Program-made: the position numbers and the translations under genes
Notes under the pieces: model-generated
The model's database searches: none
The model's input: the letters and a program-made list of their open reading frames with translations, nothing else
What the model was told of the DNA's origin: nothing
Part shown: positions 6,224 through 12,784 of the stretch, in pieces
Numbering within the stretch: the stretch's first letter is position 1
Layout of the letters: every line of letters starts with the position of its first letter
DNA from: an uncultured Coriobacteriia bacterium
GTDB lineage: Bacteria > Actinomycetota > Coriobacteriia > Coriobacteriales > QAMH01
Length of the DNA: 14,591 bases
Assembly: GCA_902478425.1 (NCBI GenBank)
Contig: CABSKV010000034.1
Span: 1 to 14,591, forward strand
Direction: 5' to 3'

Positions 6224-7369
6224 TCAGAGACCGAGGCGAGGGCTCCCCTTCTGGGGGAGCTCTTCGTTTTCGAAGAGGAACTTGACGACGTCGGGCGCGA
6301 GGTCGGCGGCCGGGACCTTCGTCGTGTAGATCATCGAATGCGAGATGCAGCTGTCGCGGCACAGGCGGCAGTTGACGCACAGCGAGGGCTGGAAGCTGAG
6401 CGTCGCGCGGCGCTCGTCGTCGACGTGGTACTTGAGCGCCTGGGTCACGCACATGCGTGCGCAGGCTCCGCAGTGCTTGCAGCGGTTAGGGTCGATGTCG
6501 ACCGAGGCCCAGAAGCGCGTGTCGATGGTGGCGCCGTCCGGGCGCGTGCCGAGCGCGTCGAGCATCCTGAGCAGGCGCACGCTGCGGTAGCTGCCGGCGT
6601 CGAAGCGCTCCTCGGGACTCATGATGATCTGCGCGTCGGGGTCGGGCGCGGCCTCTCCCGCGAGCGTGCCGATGGCCGAGCTCACGGCGTGCCAGGCGTA
6701 CTCGACGGCCGATGCACCGGCTTGCTCGAAGGCCTCGCGGCGATCGGAGCTGATGACGTTCACCTGCGCGCGCGGCTTGTCGAGCACGAGCGCGGGCGGG
6801 ACCTCGTCGAGCGCGGCGAAGGTACCCGGCACCTTCCATAGCCCGAGCAGCTCGCGCGCGTTGCGTATGACCTCCTCGAAGTAGGGCTGCTCGCAGTCGA
6901 TGGGGCAATCGTCGCAGCCGAGGGTGAAGAGGATGACGCGCTTGAACTTGAGCGCGAACATGCCGGTGATGAGGTATTCGTCGAGGTAGTTGAGGCAGGG
7001 GAGGACCACGACGCGCTCGGGGTCGAAGTGCGCGGCCTTTGCCTGGCGCTCGCAGATGAAGGCGGCGCTGCCGGCGTTGCGCTCGGCGGAGACGCGGGCG
7101 GCCGCGACGATCTCGCTTGCCGAGGGCGCGGTCGTGTTCATGGCCGAGGTGGGGCAGGCGGCCACGCAGGCGCCGCAGTTGGTGCAGGTCTCCGAGTCGA
7201 TCGCGAGGTGGCCGAGCGAGCGCTTGACGGCCTCGTGCTGGCAGACCGTGAGGCAGCTGCGGCAACGCGAATGCCAGTTGCGGATGTAGACGCAACGCTT
7301 GGGCGTGACCGCGATCGAGGTCGCCGCGAGCTTGTCCGAGATGGACTCTATGGTGTCGATCTTGCTCAT
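6224..7369 (-). CDS. multi-cluster 4Fe-4S ferredoxin-type protein
   Basis: This 381-residue cytoplasmic protein has ferredoxin domains at both ends. The N-terminal pair includes CRSCLTVC (Cys36, 39, 43) and CTNCGACVAACP (Cys62, 65, 68, 72). The C-terminal pair includes CKHCGACARMC and CVNCRLCRDSC. The middle (about 95-250) is not a ferredoxin. It has a VVLPCLNYLDEYLI stretch and a GCDDCPIDC cysteine cluster, reminiscent of the small iron-sulfur subunit region of heterodisulfide reductase/hydrogenase complexes. This suggests an electron-transfer role for an unseen oxidoreductase; the partner is unknown. ATG 7369 is preferred over an in-frame codon at 7432, because the latter would translate through the 7401-7433 palindrome. 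No ribosome binding site precedes ATG 7369, but TATAAT lies six bases before it, so the mRNA may be leaderless. It diverges from the metG-like gene. Confidence 0.88.
   Translation of the reverse strand: MSKIDTIESISDKLAATSIAVTPKRCVYIRNWHSRCRSCLTVCQHEAVKRSLGHLAIDSETCTNCGACVAACPTSAMNTTAPSASEIVAAARVSAERNAGSAAFICERQAKAAHFDPERVVVLPCLNYLDEYLITGMFALKFKRVILFTLGCDDCPIDCEQPYFEEVIRNARELLGLWKVPGTFAALDEVPPALVLDKPRAQVNVISSDRREAFEQAGASAVEYAWHAVSSAIGTLAGEAAPDPDAQIIMSPEERFDAGSYRSVRLLRMLDALGTRPDGATIDTRFWASVDIDPNRCKHCGACARMCVTQALKYHVDDERRATLSFQPSLCVNCRLCRDSCISHSMIYTTKVPAADLAPDVVKFLFENEELPQKGSPRLGL
6242..6260 (+). terminator. hairpin inside the 3' end of the convergent gene, possible plus-strand terminator
   Basis: GCTCCCC (6242-6248) and GGGGAGC (6254-6260) form a 7-bp stem, followed on the plus strand by TCTTCGTTTT. 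It could stop plus-strand transcription coming from the membrane protein gene. It lies in the last codons of the minus-strand gene and the T-run is interrupted. Confidence 0.25.
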
Positions 7370-7375
7370 GGGCGG

Positions 7376-7381
7376 ATTATA
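7376..7381 (-). promoter_or_regulatory. -10 hexamer placed for a leaderless transcript
   Basis: A perfect TATAAT on the minus strand ends six bases before ATG 7369. Transcription normally starts about seven bases after the -10, which puts the mRNA 5' end at the ATG itself. No clear -35 hexamer is found at 16-18 bases. Confidence 0.42.
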
Positions 7382-7400
7382 GCGCGCGGGGAAACAAAGG

Positions 7401-7433
7401 CATGTGTAAAAGGGCCTGACCCTTTTACACATG
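7401..7433. repeat. 14-bp perfect palindrome between divergent genes
   Basis: CATGTGTAAAAGGG (7401-7414) and CCCTTTTACACATG (7420-7433) are perfect inverted repeats with centre CCTGA. The element lies between the -10 of the ferredoxin-like gene and the -10 of metG and covers the likely metG -35. It could be an operator or an interspersed extragenic palindrome. No T-run follows on either strand, so a terminator role is less likely. Confidence 0.8.
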
Positions 7434-7454
7434 TCCGCATCCTTGCCGTATAAT
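7424..7454 (+). promoter_or_regulatory. candidate promoter of the metG-type gene
   Basis: TTTACA (7424-7429, five of six to consensus) and a perfect TATAAT (7449-7454) are 19 bases apart. The -35 is within the right arm of the 7401-7433 palindrome. Transcription would start near 7461, about 33 bases before the GTG start. Confidence 0.45.
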
Positions 7455-7493
7455 CAACGATTCGTGTGATGTTTCGAGCGAAAGGCTTTCTTC

Positions 7494-9533
7494 GTGCACA
7501 ATCGTCCCGAGTTTCCCAAGCGCGCCGTCGTCACGGCGGGCATGCCCTACGGCAACAAGGGCCTCCACTTCGGCCACATCGCCGGCGTCTTCGTGCCGGC
7601 CGACGTCTACGCCCGCTTTCTTCGCGATCGCATCGGCGCGCGCAACGTCCTGTTCGTGAGCGGCACCGATTGCTATGGCTCGCCTATCAACGAGGGTTAC
7701 CGCAAGCTCGTCGAGGCCGGCGAGTTCGACGGAACCATCGCCGACTACGTGCAGATGAACCACGACGCGCAAAAGGCCGCGCTCGACGCCTACGACATCA
7801 GCCTCGACATCTTCGAGGGAAGCGGCATCGGCCTGTCCGGCGTCAAGCAGCAGGAGATGACCGACGCCTTCATCACGCGTCTCTACGATAATGGCTGGCT
7901 CGAGAAGCTTTCCACGCCGCAGTTCTACGACGCGCAGGCGCACACCTTCCTCAACGGACGCCAGGTCATCGGGCGCTGCCCCGTGCAGGGCTGCAAGTCC
8001 GAGAAGGCCTACGCCGACGAGTGCGACCTGGGGCATCAGTATGACCCGGTTGACCTCATCGCGCCCAAATCTGCGCTCACGGGTGAGGTGCCCGAGATGC
8101 GCGAGGTGAGCAACTGGTACTTCGAGCTGCCCGCCTTCCACGACCTTATCGCCGCGCACATCGAGCAGATTGCCGGTGAGTGCGGCACGCGTCGCGTGCT
8201 CGTGGACGAGGTCGAGTCCTTCCTCGCGCCGCCCATCATCTACATCCAGGAGAAGTTCGCCGAGGACTTCGCCGCCATCGAGGCGCAGCTGCCGGAGCAT
8301 ACGGTGCTGCCTGCCGAGAAGGGCAAGAGCTCGTTTGGCGTGGAGTTCGCGAGCATCGCCGAGCGCGAGCGCGCCGTCGAGATCATGCATGCCGCCGGCT
8401 TGCGCTTCCGCACGGGAAAGACGCTCGTTCCCTTCCGCCTGACCGGCAACATCGAGTGGGGCGTGAAGGCACCGGACCTGGACGGGACGCTGCCGGACGC
8501 GACCGTGTGGTGCTGGCCGGAGTCACTGTGGGCGCCCATCGCGTTTTCGCAGGCGGCGCTCGAGGAGAGCGGCCGTGATGCGGACGGCTGGCGCGACTGG
8601 TGGTGCGCCGATGACGCGAAGGTCTACCAGTTCATCGGCCAGGACAACATCTACTTCTACGGCGTGGCGCAGACGGCGCTGTGGCAGGGTACGCAGACCG
8701 GTCACGAGCCGCGCGTCGACGGGCATGGCGACGAGCTGCGTCAGACGACGCTCGTTCCCAACTACCACATCCTCTTCATGGGGAAGAAGGCTTCGTCATC
8801 GGGTGCGATCAAGCCGCCGATGGCCGTCGAGCTGCTCGACTACTACACGCCCGAGCAGCTGCGCGCGCATTGGATCTCGCTTGGCCTGGGGATGAAGCCC
8901 GCGAGCTTCTCGCCCAAGGTGCTCGATCCGAACGCCAACGAGAAGGCACCCGATCCGGTGCTCAAGGAAAGCGCGCTGCTCACCAACATCTTCAACCGCA
9001 TCGCGCGTTCGTGCTTCTACACGGCGCAGAAACACTGCGATGGTCGCCTGCCGCTGGGCGGGCCGAGCGAGGCGGTGCGTGCCGCGTGCGAGCAGGCGGT
9101 GCTTGCCTACGAGGAGCACATGGCCTGCTTCGAGATGCACGCCGTGATGGCGCAGATGGACGAGTTCCTGCGAGGCATCAACAAGTGGTGGGCGAGCGAG
9201 AGCCGTAGCGCGCTTGCCGAAGATGCGCCCGAAGGCGCCGTCGAGGCGCTGCTGCGCGATGCCTTCCACTACCTGCGATGCGCGACGCTGCTCATGCACC
9301 CCATCGTCCCGCGTGGCTGCGAGCTCATCTTCGAGCATCTCGCCATCGAGGCAAAGGATGGCCCGTGCGCGACGCATGACGCTGGCTTCTTCAATTGGTG
9401 TCACGTCTTCGAGCCCATCGACTTCTGGGCGACCGACGAGGAGCGCAGCGCGGGAGGCAAGGCGCTCAAGGAGCTGCCGCCGCGCTTCGACTTCTTCGAG
9501 AAGCACCCCAGCCAGTACGAGGATATGGCATAA
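7494..9533 (+). CDS. metG: methionine--tRNA ligase-like class I tRNA synthetase
   Basis: The 679-residue protein charges tRNA with methionine, or is a close paralogue of that enzyme. It opens with AVVTAGMPYGNKGLHFGHIAG, containing the class I HIGH motif as HFGH (residues 25-28). The MetG connective region follows, with a zinc-knuckle-like CPVQGC...DECDLGHQYDP and the family stretch LIAPKSALTG..PEMREVSNWYFELP. A helical anticodon-binding domain fills the C-terminal third; there is no C-terminal dimer domain. The second signature, normally KMSKS, reads GKKASSSG (about 430-437). The expected YVWLDAPIGY segment reads WCWPESLWAPI. These changes and an enlarged middle make it a divergent form, so a second, canonical metG elsewhere is possible. 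GTG 7494 has AAAGG nine bases upstream. tRNA-Leu lies 12 bases after the stop and may be co-transcribed. Confidence 0.87.
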   Translation: MHNRPEFPKRAVVTAGMPYGNKGLHFGHIAGVFVPADVYARFLRDRIGARNVLFVSGTDCYGSPINEGYRKLVEAGEFDGTIADYVQMNHDAQKAALDAYDISLDIFEGSGIGLSGVKQQEMTDAFITRLYDNGWLEKLSTPQFYDAQAHTFLNGRQVIGRCPVQGCKSEKAYADECDLGHQYDPVDLIAPKSALTGEVPEMREVSNWYFELPAFHDLIAAHIEQIAGECGTRRVLVDEVESFLAPPIIYIQEKFAEDFAAIEAQLPEHTVLPAEKGKSSFGVEFASIAERERAVEIMHAAGLRFRTGKTLVPFRLTGNIEWGVKAPDLDGTLPDATVWCWPESLWAPIAFSQAALEESGRDADGWRDWWCADDAKVYQFIGQDNIYFYGVAQTALWQGTQTGHEPRVDGHGDELRQTTLVPNYHILFMGKKASSSGAIKPPMAVELLDYYTPEQLRAHWISLGLGMKPASFSPKVLDPNANEKAPDPVLKESALLTNIFNRIARSCFYTAQKHCDGRLPLGGPSEAVRAACEQAVLAYEEHMACFEMHAVMAQMDEFLRGINKWWASESRSALAEDAPEGAVEALLRDAFHYLRCATLLMHPIVPRGCELIFEHLAIEAKDGPCATHDAGFFNWCHVFEPIDFWATDEERSAGGKALKELPPRFDFFEKHPSQYEDMA

Positions 9534-9545
9534 TACCGGTCACGT

Positions 9546-9630
9546 GCCCGAGTGGCGGAATGGCAGACGCGACGGTCTCAAAAACCGTTGTCCTCTGGGC
9601 GTGTGGGTTCGACTCCCACCTCGGGCACCA
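9546..9630 (+). tRNA. tRNA-Leu (anticodon CAA)
   Basis: The acceptor stem GCCCGAG (9546-9552) pairs with CTCGGGC (9620-9626), with discriminator A and an encoded CCA at 9628-9630. The D-arm reads GCGGAATGGCAGACGC, typical of leucine tRNAs. The anticodon stem ACGGT/ACCGT encloses the loop CTCAAAA with anticodon CAA (9579-9581), reading UUG. A long variable arm (TGTCCTCTGGGCG region) and the T-arm loop GTTCGACTC complete a class II tRNA. It lies between metG and nhaA. Confidence 0.97.
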
Positions 9631-9642
9631 CCAAACGATACG

Positions 9643-9667
9643 CGGGGCAGAGATGCTGCCCCGTTTT
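9643..9667 (+). terminator. Rho-independent terminator after tRNA-Leu
   Basis: CGGGGCAG (9643-9650), loop AGATG, CTGCCCCG (9656-9663), then TTTT. It ends the tRNA transcript. The nhaA ribosome binding site begins only seven bases later, so there is no room for a promoter between the terminator and nhaA. Confidence 0.82.
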
Positions 9668-9686
9668 GCCATCTGAGGAGCTTCGC

Positions 9687-11300
9687 ATGACCAGCCAGCA
9701 TGACGATATCGACGTGCGCGAGGACTTCTCCAACACGCCCATCATCCCCGGCCCCGACAACCCCGATCCCGACGGGCTGTTCATCGACGAGGTGCAGGGC
9801 CGCAACAAGCGTCTGCGCCAGCTCATCCAGTTCACGCACTCGTCCACCAAGGCCGCTGCCATCATGTTGGTCGCCGCCATCATCGCGCTCATCGTGGCCA
9901 ACACGCCGGCGCATGGACCCTTCCTCGAGTTCTGGCACACGCAAGTCTCCGTCGACATCGGCCCCTTTCACGGAGAGATGTCGTTCGCGCACATCATCAA
10001 CGACATCTTCATGGCCGTGTTCTTCCTGCTCGTGGGCCTCGAGATCAAGTACGAGATGACGGCCGGCGAGCTCACGAACATCCGCCAGGCCATCCTGCCG
10101 ATTCTCGGCGCGCTCGGCGGCGTGCTCGCGCCCATAGTTATCTACCTCATCTTCAACGCCTCGCACCCCGAGGCGTTCATGGGTTGGGGCGTGCCCACCG
10201 CGACCGATATCGCGTTCGCGCTCGGCATCCTGTCGCTTCTGGGCAGCCGCGTGCCCAACGGCGTGCGCGTGTTCCTCTCGACGCTGGCCGTGGCCGACGA
10301 CATCATCGCCATCCTCGTCATTGCGATCTTCTACGGCGAGAGCCCCGATCTGTTCTGGCTCGCGATGGCGGGTGTCGTCTTCATCGCGCTCATCGTGATG
10401 AATCGCATGCACGTCTACTCGCTCGTGCCCTACATCCTCATGGGCTGCGTGCTGTGGTTTTGCGTGTTCTCGTCGGGCATCCACTCGACGATCGCCGGCG
10501 TGCTGCTCGCCTTCGCGATTCCGTCCGGCTCGCGCGTGAACCTCAACAACTTCTTCGATTGGTCGAAGAAGCGCCTGCGTATGGCCACGAGCTTCTACGA
10601 GGGTGACGAGACGCCGCTCGTCGCGCAGAAGGACTACATCACCACGGTTTCGAGCTTGAGCAAGGTCTCCAAGCAGGCCATTCCGCCGGCCACGCGCCTC
10701 GAGCACAAGCTGTACCCGTGGGTGTACTTCCTCATCCTGCCGCTGTTCGCGCTCACGAACGCCGATGTGGCCGTGACCGGGCTCGACATGTCGACGATCA
10801 CCTCGTCGCCGGTCGTGCTCGGCGTGTTCTGTGGCCTCGTGCTCGGCAAGCCCATCGGCATCATGCTGTTCAGCTTCATCACGGTGAAGACGAAGATCGC
10901 GTCGCTGCCCGAGTTCGTGACCTGGCGTCACATGCTGGGCGCGTCGGTGCTCGGCGGCGTCGGCTTCACGATGGCGATTTTCGTGGCGAACCTCGCGTAT
11001 GCCGATGCGATCTTGGTGACCGAGGCCAAGCTCTCGATTCTGGTCGCGTCGACGGTTGCCGGCGTGGTGGGCTTCGTGCTGCTGTTCATGCAGGCCAAGG
11101 CCGACCAGCGCCGTGGCATCAGCTATGTCGCGATCGTGCCCGATGACGGCAACGTGACGCATGCGGATGCCGAGATGGCGCGCGATTCCGAGGAGCTCGT
11201 CGACGAGCTGGGCGACGAGGAGCTGGCCAAGCGCGTGCGCGCGGCGAGCGAGCACGCGGCCGTGCCCGGCGAGCTCAAGGTGGAGGTCAAGAGGAAATAG
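9687..11300 (+). CDS. nhaA: Na+/H+ antiporter NhaA
   Basis: This 537-residue inner-membrane protein exchanges sodium for protons. GAGGAG lies six bases before ATG 9687. The conserved family core is clear: FFLLVGLEIKYEM, GALGGVLAP, TATDIAFALGILSLLGSRVP with Asp174, and VADDIIAILVIAIFY with the paired Asp204-Asp205. The 30-residue spacing between these aspartates equals that of Asp133 and Asp163/164 in E. coli NhaA. GKPIGI and GFTMAIFVANLAY follow near the end. E. coli NhaA is 388 residues. The extra length here is a ~45-residue acidic N-terminal tail (DNPDPDG), a basic cytoplasmic loop around residues 290-330, and a charged C-terminal tail after about 470. Tails of this kind may carry pH or ion sensing. 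There is no visible promoter of its own. Confidence 0.96.
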   Translation: MTSQHDDIDVREDFSNTPIIPGPDNPDPDGLFIDEVQGRNKRLRQLIQFTHSSTKAAAIMLVAAIIALIVANTPAHGPFLEFWHTQVSVDIGPFHGEMSFAHIINDIFMAVFFLLVGLEIKYEMTAGELTNIRQAILPILGALGGVLAPIVIYLIFNASHPEAFMGWGVPTATDIAFALGILSLLGSRVPNGVRVFLSTLAVADDIIAILVIAIFYGESPDLFWLAMAGVVFIALIVMNRMHVYSLVPYILMGCVLWFCVFSSGIHSTIAGVLLAFAIPSGSRVNLNNFFDWSKKRLRMATSFYEGDETPLVAQKDYITTVSSLSKVSKQAIPPATRLEHKLYPWVYFLILPLFALTNADVAVTGLDMSTITSSPVVLGVFCGLVLGKPIGIMLFSFITVKTKIASLPEFVTWRHMLGASVLGGVGFTMAIFVANLAYADAILVTEAKLSILVASTVAGVVGFVLLFMQAKADQRRGISYVAIVPDDGNVTHADAEMARDSEELVDELGDEELAKRVRAASEHAAVPGELKVEVKRK

Positions 11301-11320
11301 GCGCGGGGCGGGGCGTGGAA

Positions 11321-12295
11321 CTAGTCATTCCTTGCTTCTGCCAGGAGTCGTTGCAGCTCTTCCTCGGTTGGTAACACCGTCTTGTACTTGCTTGCGAAAA
11401 TTTGCTCGTTGTCTTCCGGGAGCGTCATTTCGACGACTGCATCGTTCTTGTCTTGGCAAAGCAGGATGCCTATAGTCGGGTTTTCATCCTCCAGCTTGAT
11501 GCGGCGATCATAGTAGTGCACGTACATTTGCATTTGCCCGATGTCCTGATGCGTAAGCTTGCCGATTTTCAGGTCAAGCAGCACAAAGCAACGGAGCAGA
11601 CGGTTGTAGAACACCAAGTCGACTATGAAGTGGTCTTCCTCGTAAGTGAAACGCTGTTGCCGACCAACAAAAGTGAAGCCACGACCAAGTTCGAGCATGA
11701 ACTCCTGCAGATGGTCAATTATTCTTGCTTCCAGCTCGTTTTCTGAATAGCTGCTGTGTTCTTTCAGGCCAAGAAACTCAAGGACGTAAGGGTCTTTGAC
11801 AATGTCGGCGGGCTTTTCGATGAGTTGCCTACATTTCGCCAGATGTTTGGCCGCTGCGCGACGCTGTGCTAGCGCAGTGCGCTCGTAGAGACCACTATCG
11901 ATTTGTCGCTGCAGCTCTCGTACGCTCCATCCGTTGGCGCCTGTCTCCGTTTCGTAGAAATGTCGTTTGTCCATGTCCTCGATCCGCATGAGCTTGAGAT
12001 AGTGCGACCAACTGAGGGAAAACCGATGGCCGTTTTTTGGTTTGGTCGAATCGAAAGATTGGGTAATCACTGTTTCCCCAATTGCCTCTTTCGAATAGAC
12101 AATATAAAAACGGCGCATAAGCTTGAGATTGTCAGGTGAATATCCCTTTCCGAATTCATCTGTCAACCGACGGGAAAGCCGCTGCAGGACCTGTTTTCCA
12201 TACTGAGCGCGGTCATCGCCACCTTGCTCTTCTTCGACGATGATGCGACCAATTTCGAAGTACGCATGCACCATGGCGAGGTTTATCGAGCGCAT
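11321..12295 (-). CDS. YhcG/DUF1016-family PDDEXK nuclease
   Basis: The family consists of nuclease-fold proteins common on accessory DNA, often near restriction systems. From ATG 12295 the protein has 324 residues. It shows the DUF1016 N-domain (MVHAYFEIGRIIVEEEQ, YGKQVLQRLSRRLTDEFGKGY, LSWSHYLKLMRI, WSVRELQRQIDSGLYER), then the PD-(D/E)XK domain with IVDLVFYNR and LLDLKIGKL carrying the Asp and Asp-x-Lys catalytic positions. The frame is open upstream to 12451, but those 52 residues do not resemble the family and run into the candidate RNA gene. The usual ~20 residues before RSINLAMV are missing, and no start here has a good ribosome binding site. The start is therefore uncertain and slight N-terminal decay is possible. 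GC is clearly lower than its neighbours, suggesting transfer. Its stop is 20 bases from the nhaA stop, with no terminator between. Confidence 0.84.
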   Translation of the reverse strand: MRSINLAMVHAYFEIGRIIVEEEQGGDDRAQYGKQVLQRLSRRLTDEFGKGYSPDNLKLMRRFYIVYSKEAIGETVITQSFDSTKPKNGHRFSLSWSHYLKLMRIEDMDKRHFYETETGANGWSVRELQRQIDSGLYERTALAQRRAAAKHLAKCRQLIEKPADIVKDPYVLEFLGLKEHSSYSENELEARIIDHLQEFMLELGRGFTFVGRQQRFTYEEDHFIVDLVFYNRLLRCFVLLDLKIGKLTHQDIGQMQMYVHYYDRRIKLEDENPTIGILLCQDKNDAVVEMTLPEDNEQIFASKYKTVLPTEEELQRLLAEARND

Positions 12296-12395
12296 GGACG
12301 CATGCCCGAAAGCGGTAGGCGCGGGCGTTTCTTTCGGTTTGCGTACGAGCACGAAACGGCAAGATGTCAAGACTGGTAATCCCCAGCGGAGCGTG

Positions 12396-12401
12396 TATAG
12401 T
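12396..12401 (+). promoter_or_regulatory. candidate -10 of the structured RNA
   Basis: TATAGT (five of six to consensus) predicts a start near 12408, which is where the 5' strand of the long closing helix begins. No good -35 is visible. It lies within the open stretch upstream of the yhcG start on the other strand. Confidence 0.35.
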
Positions 12402-12407
12402 ACAGTG

Positions 12408-12609
12408 TGCTTCATCCTCTGACCCGGCATATTGCGATGGACCGATGGCAATTCTATGGGATCCCGAGATCTTGGGTCGGAAAGGTATCCCTCGTTACGA
12501 CGGTGGGGAAGCTGGAACGTCCAGTGTGGGAGCCCACCTTATAGGGTGGGTTCATCCTACCGGCAGGGGATGGGGTTGACTTAAGGGGCTGCTTTTAGCA
12601 GCCCCTTTT
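12408..12609 (+). ncRNA. candidate structured non-coding RNA, about 200 nt
   Basis: A long closing helix joins CATCCTCTG (12413-12421) to CAGGGGATG (12564-12572) with one G-U pair. It extends inward by CCGG/CCGG (12424-12427 with 12560-12563) and outward by wobble pairs towards 12409. Inside are ATTGC/GCAAT (12431-12435, 12448-12452), GGGAT/ATCCC (12458-12462, 12487-12491) enclosing CCCGA/TTGGG, CTGGA/TCCAG (12512-12516, 12520-12524), and CCCACC (12533-12538) able to pair with GGTGGG on either side. A strong terminator follows at 12583-12609. Size and shape recall 6S RNA, but I do not see sequence marks that settle any known family. A 71-codon open frame on the same strand (12364-12579) has no ribosome binding site and is a less likely reading. 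The call rests on hand-folding only. Confidence 0.45.
12583..12609 (+). terminator. strong Rho-independent terminator
   Basis: AAGGGGCTGC (12583-12592), loop TTTTA, GCAGCCCCTT (12598-12607), with the T-run reaching 12609. It has no annotated gene immediately upstream on this strand, which itself argues that something is transcribed from 12.4-12.6 kb. Confidence 0.87.
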
Positions 12610-12640
12610 GCGTTGCTGGGACCGGTCTGTCCCGGATGCG

Positions 12641-12666
12641 CCCGGCATGCTGACATTATTGCCGGG
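12641..12666. promoter_or_regulatory. candidate operator, 7-bp dyad over the -35
   Basis: CCCGGCA (12641-12647) and TGCCGGG (12660-12666) are perfect inverted repeats separated by 12 bases that contain the -35 hexamer of the MoaE-like gene promoter. No T-run follows, so an operator fits better than a terminator. No regulator gene is next to it. Confidence 0.35.
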
Positions 12667-12678
12667 AAAGGATAGAAT
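12650..12678 (+). promoter_or_regulatory. promoter of the MoaE-like gene
   Basis: CTGACA (12650-12655) and TAGAAT (12673-12678), each five of six to consensus, are 17 bases apart. The predicted start, near 12685, coincides with the first base of the palindromic element at 12684, giving a leader of about 100 nt. Confidence 0.55.
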
Positions 12679-12683
12679 CGTCG

Positions 12684-12716
12684 AATGAGACAACGAGACT
12701 GAGCGCTTGTCTCATT
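12684..12716 (+). repeat. AATGAGACA palindromic element, first of a tandem pair
   Basis: AATGAGACAA (12684-12693) and TTGTCTCATT (12707-12716) form a perfect 10-bp inverted repeat with centre CGAGACTGAGCGC. It would be a hairpin at the extreme 5' end of the MoaE-like mRNA. Confidence 0.85.
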
Positions 12717-12736
12717 ATCAGCAGGTACCAATACAT

Positions 12737-12769
12737 AATGAGACAGCGAGACTGAGCGTTTGTCTCATT
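12737..12769 (+). repeat. AATGAGACA palindromic element, second of a tandem pair
   Basis: AATGAGACA (12737-12745) and TGTCTCATT (12761-12769) form a perfect 9-bp inverted repeat with centre GCGAGACTGAGCGTT. Same orientation as the copy 20 bases upstream, and its 3' arm ends two bases before the GAGGAGGAAG ribosome binding site of the MoaE-like gene. Confidence 0.85.
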
Positions 12770-12784
12770 TGCGAGGAGGAAGCG

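Noticed and set aside
9546..9686. tRNA-Leu as an integration site of a mobile element
   Set aside because: No integrase and no repeated tRNA 3' end are visible; nhaA follows directly and is normal in composition.
12541..12563. T-box-like sequence (TATAGGGTGG ... ACCGG)
   Set aside because: The T-box core needs AGGGTGGNACCGCG; here GTTCATCCT interrupts it, and no specifier stem or synthetase gene follows.
12364..12579. 71-codon plus-strand frame ending just before a terminator
   Set aside because: No ribosome binding site at any start, no recognisable protein features, and the bases are better explained by paired RNA strands.
12408..12609. Molybdenum cofactor riboswitch upstream of the MoaE-like gene
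   Set aside because: A terminator and then a separate promoter lie between it and the gene, and I do not see the motif's conserved blocks. It remains a test for a covariance search.
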